Of a stretch of 64,000 bases of DNA, positions 25,879 through 37,021 are shown piece after piece. Below the pieces are notes generated by a model. The model was not told the DNA's origin, ran no database searches, and worked only from the letters and a program-made list of their open reading frames with translations. Made by a program: the position numbers and the translations under genes. This DNA comes from Epiperipatus broadwayi (lineage: Eukaryota; Onychophora; Udeonychophora; Euonychophora; Peripatidae), in assembly GCA_028023455.1 (NCBI GenBank), contig JAQFVV010006294.1, positions 4,679,001 through 4,743,000 of the forward strand, read 5' to 3'. Numbering within the stretch: the stretch's first letter is position 1; each line of letters begins with the position of its first letter.

Positions 25879-26099
25879 GTAAAGGTTTATTACATATGTT
25901 AATTTTGTTAACTGTAACTGAGCACACTTTCAGCTGGTAAAGCCAGATTTATAACACTCATGGGCAATTGGGTATGTTGTAGCATTTAAATATACAATGC
26001 TAATTTATGCTTCGCCATATTCAACCGAATCTGACTTCACCAGCCGAAAATGCAATCAGCTACACTTAACAAAATTAGCATATTGAATAAACCTTTACG
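25879..26099. mobile_element. TTAA-flanked MITE (221 bp)
   Basis: Inverted ends of about 55 bp: GTAAAGGTTTATTACATATG at the left, and the complement of CAT..TGAATAAACCTTTACG at the right, with further matches around CAGCTGG/CCAGCCG. TTAA lies at both outer edges (25875-25878, 26100-26103), the target site of piggyBac-type elements. It has no coding capacity. Superfamily assignment rests only on the TTAA, since the termini do not begin with a typical piggyBac CCC. Confidence 0.65.
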
Positions 26100-26637
26100 T
26101 TAAAACATTGAATCAAAACAATTAAAAATATTTGTGGTAAATATAATGATAAATAATCTTAAATGTTTAATGGCCTAAAAACGAACAGAAAGTCTCCATC
26201 CAGAATTTGCATTTTCACCTCAACAACTTTTGTGACTTTCTTCTTCAAATGAACAGTTGTCACCAAATCTTATATAGAATTATAATCTTCAATATTTAAT
26301 GCAGAGTGCAAATTATTTTTAAATGTACACAGTTCAAATGCTAATTAAATAAATATAAACATATCCAATATTATCAGATTTAATAATTTAAAAGAAAAAT
26401 AATTTTATTTTTAATTAAAAGTAGAATTTAATAAATATTTGATAGATATATTACATAGCGTCTAAATTAACATCAATTTGGAATATATAACAAAGAAACA
26501 CAATTGAACATATAATTAGAATAATAATTATTCTACAAATACAATTTATCCAAATTGCTTCAAACACTTTTAAGCAAAAATAAAGAAAAGTGTAATTTTG
26601 GTAATATTTATGAATAACTAGTTATTAAATGATGTTT

Positions 26638-26698
26638 TTTTTTTCTCATATGCCATAGCATCGGCCGGGACACGAACCCACACCCGTTGCAACCAACT
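26638..26698 (-). mobile_element. tRNA-derived SINE, 5'-truncated
   Basis: On the minus strand: the 3' half of a tRNA-like head (GGGTTCGTGTCCCGGCCGAT) followed by the tail GCTATGGCATATGAG and a run of A. The 9-bp repeat ATGATGTTT flanks it (26629-26637, 26699-26707). Head end and tail match the SINEs at 40238 and 61051. Confidence 0.8.
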
Positions 26699-27034
26699 AT
26701 GATGTTTCATCACTATATATTGCATATTATTTAATATATTATTTTCACACTTTTCATTTAAAGAATTTCAGACAAATACATTTACTAGATTATATAATTT
26801 CAGGCTTGCAATGACTGTTTTTAACCTTAGTTGAAAAATTAAAATATACAGAGAATTTTCATTAAATTTCTATCACATATATCGTGAAATCACTGTAATA
26901 TAAAAAAGGATATGAAAAAATTTATAATTTTTGGCATGACCATAAGAGACATGAACACAAACTTTCAAGCTCCCTTCAGCTAAATGCTCTATCTCATATA
27001 ACCGATACCCATGACCACACACATGTAAAAAAAG

Positions 27035-27095
27035 ATAAATGATCTCCAAGACACATATTTTGTGCTGAACCAGAACTCATCAATTAGTCCAGATC
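27035..27095 (-). ncRNA. Decayed hammerhead ribozyme (family 1)
   Basis: Sister of the ribozyme at 13478-13535. Minus strand TTGATGA (C3 lost), stem II GTTCTG...CAGCAC with a mismatch, and AAAA in place of GAAA. Two invariant core bases are mutated, so it should not cleave. Confidence 0.75.
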
Positions 27096-27267
27096 ATCAT
27101 CCCCCACATATATATATATAACCAGTATTTGGTTTATATTAAGTTTTAAATAAAAAATGTAATATTTATCTATAAATTACTACTCAAATCTTCAGTTTTT
27201 TTAAAAAGAAATAGTATCAATAACACAATCTATATAATTTTTTTAAAATTAAGTTTATCTAAAAATA

Positions 27268-27646
27268 ATATCAACAAATAAAAAATCCTTCTCCTTTTTT
27301 CTTTTCAAAAACTTTATTTTTTATCTCAATACTGAACATATATATACATTAATATACAAAACTCCAACGTTTCAACTGTTTTATCTCATACAGTCATTTT
27401 CAAGGATAGCTTTCTCCCACTGCTATATAGCAGTGGGAGAAAGCTATCCTTGAAAATGACTGTATGAGATAAAACAGTTGAAACGTTGGAGTTTTGTATA
27501 TTAATGTATATATATGTTCAGTATTGAGATAAAAAATAAAGTTTTTGAAAAGAAAAAAGGAGAAGGATTTTTTATTTGTTGATATTATTGTAGAACATAT
27601 ATATTTTAAAAGAAAAAGTGGATGTACCTTTGCTGTGTTATTATAT
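27268..27646 (+). mobile_element. Retroposed perfect palindrome with tail
   Basis: 27268-27589 is a palindrome with no spacer (centre GCTATATAGC, 27422-27431); I find no mismatch between the arms by eye. The right arm continues 57 bp further as a single-copy tail. The 14-bp repeat TTTATCTAAAAATA flanks the whole unit (27254-27267, 27647-27660). Reading outward, each arm has CCTTGAAAATGACTG, a stem, TTGAAACGTTGG, an order shared with the PLE-related element at 40.65 kb. The first box is not CUGAUGA, so no ribozyme is called. Non-coding. Confidence 0.85.
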
Positions 27647-27984
27647 TTTATCTAAAAATAGAATAAGGAATATATATGAATAATAATTTTGTATTTGGCA
27701 TATAACGAAGGTTTTGTATTTCTTCTCTTACAAATTATTTTTAACACATTATTTAAAATATACAGTATTTTATTCTATTTTTCTATTATATATATATATT
27801 GTAACCAGTTGGATTACATAGCGTGTGTGTGCATAAATATATATATAAAAATGAAAGGAAAACTAGAAATAAACACACACAAAAATTATAGTAGATATTT
27901 TCTACATTTACTGAAATAGAAATAAATAAATAATAACTCTGATTTAAAATATTGTTTTATAAATTAAACTTTTAAAAGGTCTGA

Positions 27985-27987
27985 ATA

Positions 27988-28025
<38 letters not shown>

Positions 28026-28035
28026 GGTCTGAATA

Positions 28036-28079
<44 letters not shown>

Positions 28080-28126
28080 GATGATGATGATGATGATGAT
28101 GATGACAATGATGATGATGATGATGA
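27985..28126. repeat. Compound (ATT)n/(GAT)n microsatellite
   Basis: Two (ATT)n arrays, each preceded by AAGGTCTGAATAATT, then a (GAT)n array with one interruption. The 14-bp leader is duplicated with the array. The poly-isoleucine open frame over it is an artefact. Confidence 0.95.
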
Positions 28127-28139
28127 TTCTGATTTTGAA

Positions 28140-29345
28140 ATGTAAAAACACCATACTTATTTTTGGAATTTTTTAATTAATTAAACAAATTTTTAATCTA
28201 TTAAAAATCCCCTAAGTAAAAACATGTATATAGATTCCAAGGGATTAGAGAGATAAAAATAAAATTATGTTTTTAATCAAGGTTGTTATAACACCTCAGA
28301 TGATTTTATAAAAAGAGCTGATAAAAAATATCAGCCAGTCTGGATAATGATTTTTAAGAGAGCAGTCTGCAAAGTTGGTTATAATATTTTGTTGCAGCTT
28401 GTTGAAGTTTGCAGCAATTGTTTTTAGCTGACTGTAGAGTTAGCAGTCCATCTACCATGAATTAATGTAGCTGAAGACAGGACAGCAGATCCAGAGCTGC
28501 TAATATTTTCCTTCACAGGAGTTTTGATTTATTTGAAGCTGGGTCACTTCTAAATCAATAGCCTGAAAAAAAAGAAATGAGGACAAAACAAAGCTCTTAT
28601 GAAGATCTAAGGACAGTCCACTGCCTTATAGTTTATTGCAGAGTTTTGATGCATGAAGCCAGGGTCACTTCAAATGGATCAACTAGCTGCTTAAATATGT
28701 TCTAGAAGACAGCTTGAAAATTGCTTGGACTACAAAAGGAATCTCATGGTATGTCAACAAATCACCAGAATTATATACTTTTACCTGATGATGACAATTT
28801 CCTGGAATGACCAAAAAACAGCTTGCCCAAAAGAGCAGCTGAATAAAGAAGTAGTTATATGTATGCTGCTGTGTCTACATATGCAAAGAGAAGCACAGAT
28901 AAACTTGCATACAAAAGTGAGTTGTTTTTCAATAATTTATTTGATGGACATTTTTAAATCTATATTTTTAAATTTAAAGACATTGATAATTCGTTAAGAG
29001 GTAACCTAATAAAAGCTTTCTAACCTCTGGAAAATTGACTATATATTTTTTTAAAAGAATAAAAGAAAGCTATAATAGAATTTGTTAAACTGATTTTTTT
29101 TTTATATTGATACACACGTATAAGTGTGAAATTTATGTGTTTTCCAAATGAATTAATTATGAAAAAATATAATATTATTGTAACGAGTTGAAATAGATAA
29201 AAGTCAGTGTGCGTATATACACACACACTCATATATGTAAAAGTTTAATATTTTTTTTGATTAAATGTCAATTCATTTTTTTAAAAATATTAATTGCATA
29301 TTATAAATCACGCGTTTGTGCGTGCATATATGTAAATCAATGTAA
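28140..29345. other. Possible old LTR-like promoter region; no gene
   Basis: At 28304-28320 TTTTATAAAAAGAGC resembles the TATA region of the family B LTR, and the next 400 bp are less A/T-rich with several GCAG/CTGC-rich segments, as in an LTR leader. I found no matching terminal repeat, so it is only suggestive. Short open frames around 28725-28997 are not recognised. Confidence 0.25.
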
Positions 29346-29466
29346 CAATTTAAATGTTAAATTGATAAAAAATCAAGTCATATGACCTAATTTTAATAAA
29401 GCTCCTATTTACAAATGTTATATATAGAGTAAGTTAAAAACAAACTCTTATGAAGCTTCAAAAATA

Positions 29467-29521
29467 CCCTCAACCTCAGACCGCGGTTTCTGCCTCTAGC
29501 GTCATCAGTGAGGTGCTAGGG
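29467..29521 (-). ncRNA. Hammerhead ribozyme (retrozyme, left arm)
   Basis: Minus-strand complement of the plus copies at 29923 and 30292. CTGATGA (29502-29508), short stem II, GAAA (29487-29490), palindromic stem III ACCGCGGT, C17 at 29479. Stem I has 6 bp next to the core and 4 more beyond an internal loop. A 3' half of the next copy, lacking the CTGATGA box, lies at 29833-29862. Confidence 0.9.
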
Positions 29522-29922
29522 AATAAAAATACTAGAACTAGTCCAGCATTTTATCAATGCCTAACTATTGAGAAGAAAATCTGAAACTTTCAGACATTTA
29601 AATGTCCAAAAATCCAGCTATCTAACTCAAATAGCCGTATGTGACTGAACTAAGTTCAGATACACCATATATTAATAGCTCTAGCAATATAAAATCGCCA
29701 AAGCATTAATAGCAAAAAACTAAAATTAAATTGATAAAAAATCAAGTCATATGACCTAATTTTAATAAAGCTCCTATTTACAAATGTTATATATAGAGTA
29801 AGTTAAAAACAAACTCTTATGAAGCTTCAAAAATACCCTCAACCTCAGACCGCGGTTTCAGATTTTCTTCTCAATAGTTAGGCATTGATAAAATGCTGGA
29901 CTAGTTCTAGTATTTTTATTCC

Positions 29923-29975
29923 CTAGCACCTCACTGATGACGCTAGAGGCAGAAACCGCGGTCTGAGGTTGAGGG
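29923..29975 (+). ncRNA. Hammerhead ribozyme (retrozyme, right arm, first)
   Basis: Type I fold: stem I ACCTCA/TGAGGT plus CCCT/AGGG beyond an internal loop; core CTGATGA (29934-29940); stem II GCT-AGA-GGC, three pairs including a U-G; GAAA (29952-29955); stem III is the self-complementary ACCGCGGT; cleavage after C29963. All invariant core bases are present. Minimal stem III suggests activity as a dimer, as known for PLE and retrozyme hammerheads. Confidence 0.92.
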
Positions 29976-30291
29976 TATTTTTGAAGCTTCATAAGAGTTT
30001 GTTTTTAACTTACTCTATATATAACATTTGTAAATAGGAGCTTTATTAAAATTAGGTCATATGACTTGATTTTTTATCAATTTAATTTTAGTTTTTTGCT
30101 ATTAATGCTTTGGCGATTTTATATTGCTAGAGCTATTAATATATGGTGTATCTGAACTTAGTTCAGTCACATACGGCTATTTGAGTTAGATAGCTGGATT
30201 TTTGGGCATTTAAATGTCTGAAAGTTTCAGATTTTATTCTCAATAGTTAGGCATTGATAAAATGCTGGACTAGTTCTAGTATTTTTATTCC

Positions 30292-30344
30292 CTAGCACCT
30301 CACTGATGACGCTAGAGGCAGAAACCGCGGTCTGAGGTTGAGGG
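30292..30344 (+). ncRNA. Hammerhead ribozyme (retrozyme, right arm, second)
   Basis: Same sequence as the copy at 29923, with cleavage expected after C30332, 369 nt downstream of the first site. The two sites bound one complete monomer. Confidence 0.92.
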
Positions 30345-30409
30345 TATTTTTGAAGCTTCATAAGAGTTTGTTTTTAACTTACTCTATATATATCAATTTA
30401 AATGTTGAA

Positions 30410-32460
30410 TAGTAATTATTTAAATCTCAATGTGATCATTTGAAATTTTGTATTATAATTAAAATCAGAAAATTCACGCACACATGTGTGCGTATATATA
30501 TATCAATTGTATTGTAAATAATAATGCATGTCAGATAGACATTTATGTATAAAATTTTGATCATTTTTCTAAATTAAATGTTAATTCAAACATGTTAATT
30601 TTGTATCAAGCCACATGCCTGTGTGCTGAATGGGTTTTGAATAAACCTAATTTATTAATCATGTAACTCATTGTATACTTTTCAAAATCAGAACCCTTAT
30701 AAGACCTTAATCATTTATTTTTTTAATTAATAAACTTGTATTTAATTGTTAAAATTGTATTCCATCATCTCTTGGTCACATACAGTAATAGATCTTGTGT
30801 TCTCTGAGCTAGATTTGAGCACGGGATGAATATATAAATGGGGATGTGTATTTAGTGCTTTGGGGCATCCAGAGATGATCAATCATCATCCTTGTTGGTG
30901 CAAAAGAGGATATTTTTTAAAGCCCATGCACTATTATTTTTTATTTTACTTTAGTCTTATTAAAAATTTAAGTCTATAGTTGGCCAGTACAAGTGGCCAG
31001 AGCATTGGTGATGATCAGCATGTTTTAAATGTCCCAGCATTATTGATTTGATTTCTGATTATTGTGTATTTTAATGTATGGGCACTAAGCTGGTGCATCC
31101 AAGTCATGTTTAAATAATTGCCCAAGCTGGCAAAGGCTCAATAGTTAGCCTGGTCGACAGAAGACCCACTTCCAATCCAGTCACAAGGTTGACTGTTGAT
31201 TCATATTTTTATTGTTCAAATCCAGCCACAAGATGGACTGTGGATTTTATTATATCTTATTCCCATTAATGATGATGAATGGTATTTGAATTATTACTTA
31301 ATATTACTTTTTGATAATGCTGGTTGAATTTATAATTATGCTTGTAGTTGATCTTCTGAGTTAGCTGGCTGATCTTATTGATCTCTCAGTGATCTCTCAG
31401 AGATTTTCTAATCTCATTCTTATAAAATATATTATATATACTTTATAAATTATTGATTTTGCCATCACCCAGTTTCAGTCCATTTACTTCCATTTCTTGA
31501 TATATATATATATATATTTCCAAGTAATGTTCATGGGAAAGATGTTTATCCTTATTGTACTTGGTTTATGATGATGTTATCACGAAGAATGACAATCATT
31601 TTAATTTATCAATACTTTCTTATACTTGATGTTTTGCCCCATGATAAACTACAGAAAAATAATGAGACAATGACTGTTTGCTTGTTTCTTCAGATTATGA
31701 ATGAAATGATGTCATGTGCATGCATATTCATTGGTAACTTAGTGTATTAACAAGAGTGCTATTGTTCCATATTATGTTTTTTAAGAGTTTTTCTTCTATT
31801 GGAGGAGTAATTATCTCTTTGAGAAATAGAGATCTACCAGAAGTGAAATTACTATTGCATACTTTTATAATTATGGTAATATAAGAGTTTCATTTTAAAC
31901 ATTTGGACAGATTTTTTTTCTTCTGCTGGAAACTTTCATTTTCCAACATAACAATTAAACCACTGGTTCAAACATATTAATAAGGCTTTCCTTACTTCTC
32001 TTTTATTTTTCTAAACTTTGCAGATCTGATTAACTTATTCTGCATTACATGGTGTTTTCTACAAGGGTATTGTAACTTCAATCTAAAAAATCATAGTATA
32101 TACATATAAACATAATGAAAAGTATGTTTCAGCCTTCAGATATTGCCCACACTACTACAGATTTAATTAAGTATAATCATACAGCTAACATGTGCCCACT
32201 GATATAATAATGATAATTAATTTAGCAAAGTTGTAATAATTGTTATATAAAAATGATACCTTTTATTGCATTATATTTTATTAAGCATGTAATGATAAAA
32301 ATATGTATTTAATATATATAAAAAACTGTATATTATAAGAAATTTTCTTGATCAGAGTTTATTAATAAAATCAGAATTTATTCACTCAATTTACTTTATA
32401 TTCACATTTTTAATGACTACTTTTTCACTCATTTTATTTCATGCTTACATTATTTATTAA
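30410..32460. other. A/T-rich DNA without recognisable gene
   Basis: Contains a direct repeat of about 45 bp (two copies, around 31172-31205 and 31217-31250, sharing AATCCAG(T/C)CACAAG and GACTGT(T/G)GATT). No gene, RNA gene or transposon frame recognised. Confidence 0.5.
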
Positions 32461-32461
32461 A

Positions 32462-32660
32462 ACATCAAGCATCACATGATCACCACTCTTTATGCTTACA
32501 CAAGCTGTTTTTCATAGAGGCAAAACCCTCCATACAGTAGAACTACTCAGTGCAAGCCAGAGTAATCAATGGAGGAAGGAAAATTTGTACATAAAATCTC
32601 TATCTAGTGCCTACTCATCCAATATCCCCAGACTAGTTTCTAGCTTGTGGCTTTCATCAG
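32462..32660 (-). mobile_element. Retrozyme family 2, 5'-truncated single arm
   Basis: Matches one arm of the family 2 elements on the minus strand, from the 3' end (TCAAGCATCACATGATCACC on the plus strand) to the hammerhead box CTGATGA, where it stops. TATTTATT lies on both sides (32451-32458, 32661-32668) and may be an 8-bp target duplication, although it is low-complexity. Shows that single, 5'-truncated copies also insert. Confidence 0.7.
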
Positions 32661-33376
32661 TATTTATTTGAGTATTTATTTCCATTTTATTATCTTAACA
32701 TGCATGTCACCACTAACTAACTGCCAATCATATCAACAATCTTATATTTTAAATTCCAAAATTGATAAAAACAGAAAAGGTATTATTACAACAAAATACA
32801 AACTTCTCTTTCACAATGGTTTTCATATAACTTAATGATCTTGCTCTTGATTCTCTTAAATCAAAAAGACTCCAGAAATAGATAATATAGTAGGACCTAT
32901 AACCAAAGTATGATTGGCACAATTATTTGCCAATCATTAATCATACAGAAATTATAAATCTTAAAAGCTAACAGTGTTAAAAAAATCACTCAATATTATT
33001 ATGTCCTTTTTGAATGACAATAGTAAGAATAATTATATCAATAGTTGAGAACTATCATCTTCTTTCAGAATAGACTGAACTTGTTACTAAAGAAGCAAAT
33101 TTTATTTTTAATTATTCACATTGAAAAGTACTTAACAAAATGCTGGTCAAAAGAAAAATTTTAATGAGTCAGCTAATAGAAAATTACACAGAATACCCTT
33201 CTATTAGGTTTAGTTTTCTCACTAATTGATTTAAAATATTCAATAAAATTCATTAATTTTCAATGCAATCAAAAAATTTTGTTTTGAATTTGATAAATTT
33301 ATTCAAATAAATTTAGCTTTAAAGTAATTATATGTTACTTTTATTTTGTAATAAAATATTTAATTCATATAATGTT

Positions 33377-34632
33377 ATTAAACAATTCAAAACAAAGCAA
33401 AACTCACCATACAGTAGTGCCACCTTGTGCTAACAAGAGCAATCAATGGATGTGAGAAGGCTTGTGCATAAAATCCCTATCTAGTGTTTACTCATCCAAT
33501 ATCCCCAGACTAGTTTCTAACTTGTGGCCTTCATCAGTCAGGAGCCTTGGATCTGAGAGCACTCCACCTAGATCTTAGGATCTAATGCAACCCTCCAGCA
33601 CCCACCTTTTAACTCTATTTAACTACAAAACTATGAGAATGAAATTGAAAACACAATATTTTCAATCCAAGCTCAATAGCTTATATAGTCATATGGGTCT
33701 GAACTCAATTCAGCACCCATACATTTTGGTGTCTTTGGCTCTTTAACAACCATAGCCACCACTATCATATTAGGCAGGATTGGTGTTAAACCACTAAACA
33801 TCACATGATCACTATCTCATACTAGCACATAATTGTTATTAAACAATTCAAAACAAAGCAAAACTCGCCATACAGTAGTGCCATCTTGTGCTAACAAGAG
33901 CAATCAATGGTTGCATTAGATCCTAAGATATAGGTGCAGTGTTCTCAGATCCAAGGCTCCTCACTGATAAAGGCCACAAGCCAGAAACTAGTCTGGGGAT
34001 ATTGGATGAGTAGGCACTAGATAGGGATTTTATGCACAAGCCTTCTGACATCCATTGATTGCTCTTGTTAGCACAAGATGGCACTACTGTATGGAAAGTT
34101 TTGCTTTGTTTTGAATTGTTTAATAACAATTATGTGCTAGTATGAGATAGTGATCATGTGATGTTTAGTGGTTTAACACCAATCCTGCCTATTATAGTGG
34201 TGGCTATGGTTGTTAAAGAGCCAAAGACACCAAAATGTATGAGTGCTGAATTGAGTTCAGACCCATATGACTATATAAGCTATTGAGCTGGATTAAAAAT
34301 ATTAATTGTGTTTTCAATTTCATTCTCATAGTTTTTTAGTTAAATAGAGTTAAAAAGTGGGAGCTAGAGGGTTGCATTAGATCCTAAAATCTAGGTGGAG
34401 TAATCTCATATCCAAGGCTCCTCACTGATGAAGGCCACAAGGCAGAAACTAGTCTGGGGATATTGGATGAGTAGACACTAGATAGGGATTTTATGCACAA
34501 GCCTTCTGGCATCCATTGATTGCTCTTGTTAGCACAAGATGGCACTACTGTATGGAGAGTTTTGCTTTGTTTTGAATTGTTTAATAACAATTATGTGCTA
34601 GTATGAGATAGTGATCATGTGATGTTTAATGG
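33377..34632. mobile_element. Retrozyme family 2, inverted dimer (1,256 bp)
   Basis: The 13-bp repeat TTCATATAATGTT flanks it (33364-33376, 34633-34645). The two halves are inverted about a centre near 33980, with a loop of about 140 bp. The right half holds one full unit and part of a second: equivalent ribozyme positions at 33993 and 34454 are 461 bp apart. The right arm reaches the full 3' end (GTGATCATGTGATGTTTAAT), about 50 bp beyond the left arm. Hammerheads: plus strand 34416-34466 intact; plus strand near 33955-34000 has CTGATAA in the core box; minus strand near 33498-33550 has an intact core but weakened stems. The 68-codon minus-strand frames are by-products of the repeat. Confidence 0.88.
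34416..34466 (+). ncRNA. Hammerhead ribozyme (family 2), core intact
   Basis: CTGATGA (34425-34431), stem II GCC-ACAA-GGC, GAAA (34445-34448), palindromic stem III ACTAGT, C17 at 34454, stem I TCCTCA/TGGGGA (six pairs with one G-U). All invariant positions are present, unlike the other family 2 copies in the window. Confidence 0.82.
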
Positions 34633-34649
34633 TTCATATAATGTTTATG

Positions 34650-36732
34650 TATAATTTATATATATGTTGCATTTTATTTACATATTTGTGTGTAATTGTT
34701 ATATGAGATTGTCTTTTTAATGACCATAATTATCTGATAAAAACATAGAACTGAATAAAGCATATACTTACTTATATTAAATGTTCTAATGTTTTTTATA
34801 TATTTAAATACATTTATCAGTGATTTTCAAAAACAGAGTGCAGGAAGTTTGTTTACACTAATCCTTTTCAGAAATAAAAAAAAAAATCTTTTAATAAGGG
34901 TATAAAATGTTTAACTTTTTTTCAAACATTGGACCATATTCTCAATTCCATTAAAAAAAAAGTATGTTAAACTTTCCATCTAAGTAATAAGTAAACATTT
35001 TGTATACTAAATATAAAGTTCTTTGACAATAGATATAACCTTATTATATGCTTTTTTGTGAATCTATTTCAATTTTATTGAACCATATGGCCTGACTTGT
35101 TTTCATCTTTCAAAATGTATAACTGAAAAAATTTGAGATTTTCCTGGAATGGTGGAGGCATTATTAGATGTTGATATACCAATATTATAAAGATGGTATA
35201 CTTAGTTCTTGCATATTCTCATGTTGAGTAGTGAACCCTTGTTTGAAGACAAAATTAAAATATTAATTGAAAAATATTACTGGCAAACTAAATTCCATTT
35301 TCTTGTGCACTTTTCAGTACTTCATGTTTTCATTGCTAGATATCAAAAGACAAAATGCTTCACAAAAAAAAAAAGTATTATTAAATATGTCAAAATAGCT
35401 ACTAACTCAAGATTTATTTTTGATCACTAAGACATTTCAAAATTTTCCTTTTGGATATTCAATTTTAAAAATCCTTCAAACAATCAAAGACTTATAGCTA
35501 TAAAACCAGGCTTTTTGAGAGGCACCAAACATTTAATAAAAGTCATTCTTTATTTTTATGCAGTTTGGTATTGAAAATTATATCAATTTTGTATTTTCTA
35601 TTATATAACACCAAAATTTCACTTGATAGTTTAAAAGCATACACAATATTTATATTTAAACTTTGATACAATGAACTGAAGAACTATGTACTTTTGTTGA
35701 TATTTTATTTAATGTGGCACATATGATATTAATACTTTATTTAAAACTGCTTTTCTTTAATTTTCCTCTACTAAACATTCACCCTAATTTTTTTCTAATG
35801 AATAAATTTGTTTCAATTAAATAAAAAAAACTGCTATTTTTATTATCATCACTAGAAGTGTTTTATTTTAATGCAAAATATTAATAAGCAAAGATAATGA
35901 TAGTAAAATTTTGTAGTGGCTTCATAAATGTAGTTTCGATATATACATATGTATTATTCCACTTTTATTTACAAGTATCAAATTTTCTGTATTCACAACA
36001 TTAATGTTAATCATGATTATTATTAATTATTAAACTAGAGATTATCCCTCATTCAGATATAAATTTTAAACTTGTTTAATATGTTTTTAATGAAGCACAA
36101 ATACATAAAATGATTCAATTTCATCTCTCTTTTTCTTGTATATAATCTCTTTTATAGATAAACTTGTACATTATCACAAATTCTTGAAACATATGAATAA
36201 AGATATCTGAATTATTCCATGTGTTTGTGTTTAAATAAATAAATATATATTAGTCTTAAACTGAGATTTAAAGTTAAATCTGGTCCAATGATATTTTCTT
36301 ACATTAATAAATGATTGGCAATAATCATTAATGTATTTATCTCAAGTGGTATCAATTTGTGAGTGAAGTAAGTTTAACCCTTGTAAATCAAAGTGTAAGA
36401 ATTTGATACTGAATCGGTAATAAAAATATGCATAAGAATTTATGACCTGGCATTTGAAAACTGCTGATTGAGTACAAAACACACCTTGGGAAACATTTAT
36501 CTTTATTAATGTTTCAAGAATGTATGGTGGAGTGGAAGTGTTAAATATATCCAATATAAATATGGTTATAAAGAAGGTAAAAAAAATACAATATTTAATA
36601 TTAAATCTATAAATACATATCTTTTGATGATTAATAAATAATATATAACCAGATTTTTGAATGCCTTTTCAATATATATATATATTGATTACTATATTTT
36701 ACTGTGAATGTTCAGGTGGTTATTGGTTGGAA

Positions 36733-36778
<46 letters not shown>

Positions 36779-37020
36779 CAGAGTAAATAGAATTATTTGA
36801 CTTTGATCCTATTACTTCATATTATCCTCCCTATATTATTAAAATTAAATTACTTAAAGACAATTATCATATTCAGTGTAGCACAAATTCTTTGAATAGT
36901 TTTGTCATCTATTTATACTTATTTTTTTCTATTACCATGGGAATTGAGTCAATATATTTTTCAGTTTGTATTGTATATATCAAATATGCTACATATATTT
37001 ATATATAAAATGAACTTGGG
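34650..37020. other. A/T-rich DNA; MITE fragment and microsatellite
   Basis: 36311-36400 is one arm related to the inverted repeat at 13578-13786. 36737-36774 is an (AT)n microsatellite. The rest has no recognisable gene, RNA gene or shared repeat. Confidence 0.55.
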
Positions 37021-37021
37021 A

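Larger units (their letters stand above)
29359..30393. mobile_element. Hammerhead retrozyme, inverted dimer (1,035 bp)
   Basis: The 13-bp repeat CAATTTAAATGTT flanks the element (29346-29358, 30394-30406). The left half is one full 369-bp unit (29359-29727) followed by a partial second unit (29728-29862). The right half is the same sequence inverted, again more than one unit. Inverted copies are near-identical, with only a few differences seen, so insertion is recent. Hammerhead ribozymes occur on the minus strand in the left half and on the plus strand in the right half. On each arm the cleavage positions are exactly 369 bp apart (29479/29848 and 29963/30332), so a transcript of the right arm would release a 369-nt monomer. 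There is no coding capacity. This fits a metazoan retrozyme, presumably moved by a PLE reverse transcriptase; the inverted arrangement is unusual. Confidence 0.9.

Noticed and set aside
27366-27490. Canonical hammerhead ribozyme in the palindrome arms
   Set aside because: GAAA and a stem are present but the first core box reads CTTGAAAA, not CUGAUGA. Kept only as ribozyme-like.
27972-28154. 60-codon poly-isoleucine open frame
   Set aside because: It is the translation of the (ATT)n/(GAT)n microsatellite.
33923-34590. Repeated 68-codon frames on the minus strand that look conserved with 19930-20136
   Set aside because: They coincide with the ribozyme-bearing arm of retrozyme family 2. Similarity comes from the repeat, and the frames are broken in other copies.
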